From the NCBI GenBank assembly GCA_043228905.1, contig JBHGNT010000014.1, forward strand, positions 7,192,001-7,256,000: a stretch of 64,000 nucleotides of DNA, written 5' to 3'. A program made the translations under genes and the position numbers. The DNA is from Azolla caroliniana (taxonomy: Eukaryota; Polypodiophyta). Under the pieces are notes generated by a model. That model ran no database searches. It worked only from the letters and a program-made list of their open reading frames with translations, and was not told the DNA's origin. Position 1 is the first letter of the stretch. The number at the start of each line of letters is the position of its first letter. Below are positions 63,575 to 64,000 of this stretch, one piece after another.

Positions 63575-64000
63575 ATGGATAGAGGCATGGCTACGTCGCT
63601 CCTGGTGGAGAAGCTCGATAGGAGCAACTACGCATCCTGGTCTTACAAGATGCACCAGTACCTGCTTGGACACGGGTACTGGAGTTATGTCGAAGGAGCG
63701 AATGATGCGGCTCCCGACTCGGCACACAAGGACTTCCCGGTATGGGAACAGGCGGCAAGTAGGGTGATGTACTGCTTCGTGTCCAGTGTCGGCGATCAGC
63801 TGCTCAGCCACATCCGTGACGCCAAGACACCGAAGGATGCTTGGGGGAACCTGAAAAAGGTTTTCGCTGCAAGCACCACTGCCCGGAAGCTGCAACTTAG
63901 ACAAGAGTTGAGCAATGTTCGACAGAAGAACATGTCTGTGGCAGACTACACGGGCCGGATAAAGGAGATCTGCGACTCGCTCGCCTCTATCAATGTTACC
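63575..64000 (+). CDS. C5 gag, partial
   Basis: ATG 63575, 142 codons open to the window edge: MDRGMATSLLVEKLDRSNYA, SWSYKMHQYLLGHGYWSYVE, GANDAAPDSAHKDFPVWEQA, LLSHIRDAKTPKDAWGNLKK, FAASTTARKLQLRQELSNVR, SVADYTGRIKEICDSLASIN. UBN2-type copia capsid domain that would form the virus-like particle. The start matches the C2 start and follows the primer site by about 76 bases. No stop or frame change in this part, unlike C2 and C4. The zinc knuckle, protease and pol would follow outside the window. Confidence 0.93.
   Translation, partial: MDRGMATSLLVEKLDRSNYASWSYKMHQYLLGHGYWSYVEGANDAAPDSAHKDFPVWEQAASRVMYCFVSSVGDQLLSHIRDAKTPKDAWGNLKKVFAASTTARKLQLRQELSNVRQKNMSVADYTGRIKEICDSLASINVT

Larger units (their letters stand above)
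63068..64000 (+). mobile_element. C5: start of a copia element, open at window end
   Basis: 5' LTR, primer site and an uninterrupted gag up to base 64000. Gag is closely similar to C2. The rest lies outside the window, so integrity is unknown. Confidence 0.9.

Noticed and set aside
1-64000. Naming the species
   Set aside because: The mix suggests a non-seed plant, but no single-copy host gene is intact enough to decide.

Overview
The window is a block of plant nuclear DNA made almost entirely of nested, mostly decayed retrotransposons. All the coding signatures are plant-type: Ty3/gypsy and Ty1/copia gag-pol, tRNA-iMet primer sites, a chromodomain integrase, LINE reverse transcriptase pieces and a nuclear 25S rRNA scrap. 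The only non-LTR-element gene seen is a broken DUF7869-type gene. LINE fragments of this type, DUF7869 proteins and CpG-rich LTR elements make me favour a non-seed land plant (fern, lycophyte or bryophyte), but that is inference. No intact host gene was found. A 100-N scaffold gap lies at 22112-22211, so the two sides may not be true neighbours.

Layout, 0-22 kb. Names used below: G = Ty3/gypsy, C = Ty1/copia, T = non-autonomous. G1 (1-1735, +) is the 3' end of a chromodomain Ty3 element. A broken DUF7869-type gene follows (2097-4832, -). G2 (4833-17356, +) is an old Ty3 element. A complete, younger Ty3 element, G3 (5407-15110, +), sits inside its gag start codon region, and a relative, G4 (17357-20945, +), sits inside its RT. 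G3 carries a large third ORF with a long coiled coil after integrase. A LINE 3' fragment and an exact 222-bp duplication then abut the gap.

Layout, 22-35 kb. G5 (22212-26404, -) and G6 (26405-33890, -) belong to one Ty3 family with a DHG protease motif. T1 (30477-32411) is a complete non-autonomous LTR element filled with tandem repeats; it sits in G6 and has a perfect 5-bp target duplication. G7 (33891-35043, -) is a G1 relative inserted in the G6 gag.

Layout, 35-64 kb. C1 (from 35044, +) is an old copia element carrying a 166-bp 25S rRNA fragment and a solo LTR. Its 3' LTR was hit by G8 (37449-44492, -; full-length Ty3). C2 (44632-60324, -) is a full-length copia with TSD AGGGT, and it hosts both C3 (45585-51023, -; intact ORF, nearly identical LTRs, TSD TCCCC) and G9 (55243-59773, -; a non-autonomous G8 relative). 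Further LTR fragments, a copia gag remnant (C4), a LINE scrap and the start of an open copia element (C5, 63068-end, +) complete the window.

The most unusual recurring signal is a tRNA-like module (A-box and B-box spacing) placed antisense just inside the 5' end of many different LTRs that begin TGTCA. In many of these LTRs it is followed by a TATA box, an inverted repeat and an AACRCCA motif.
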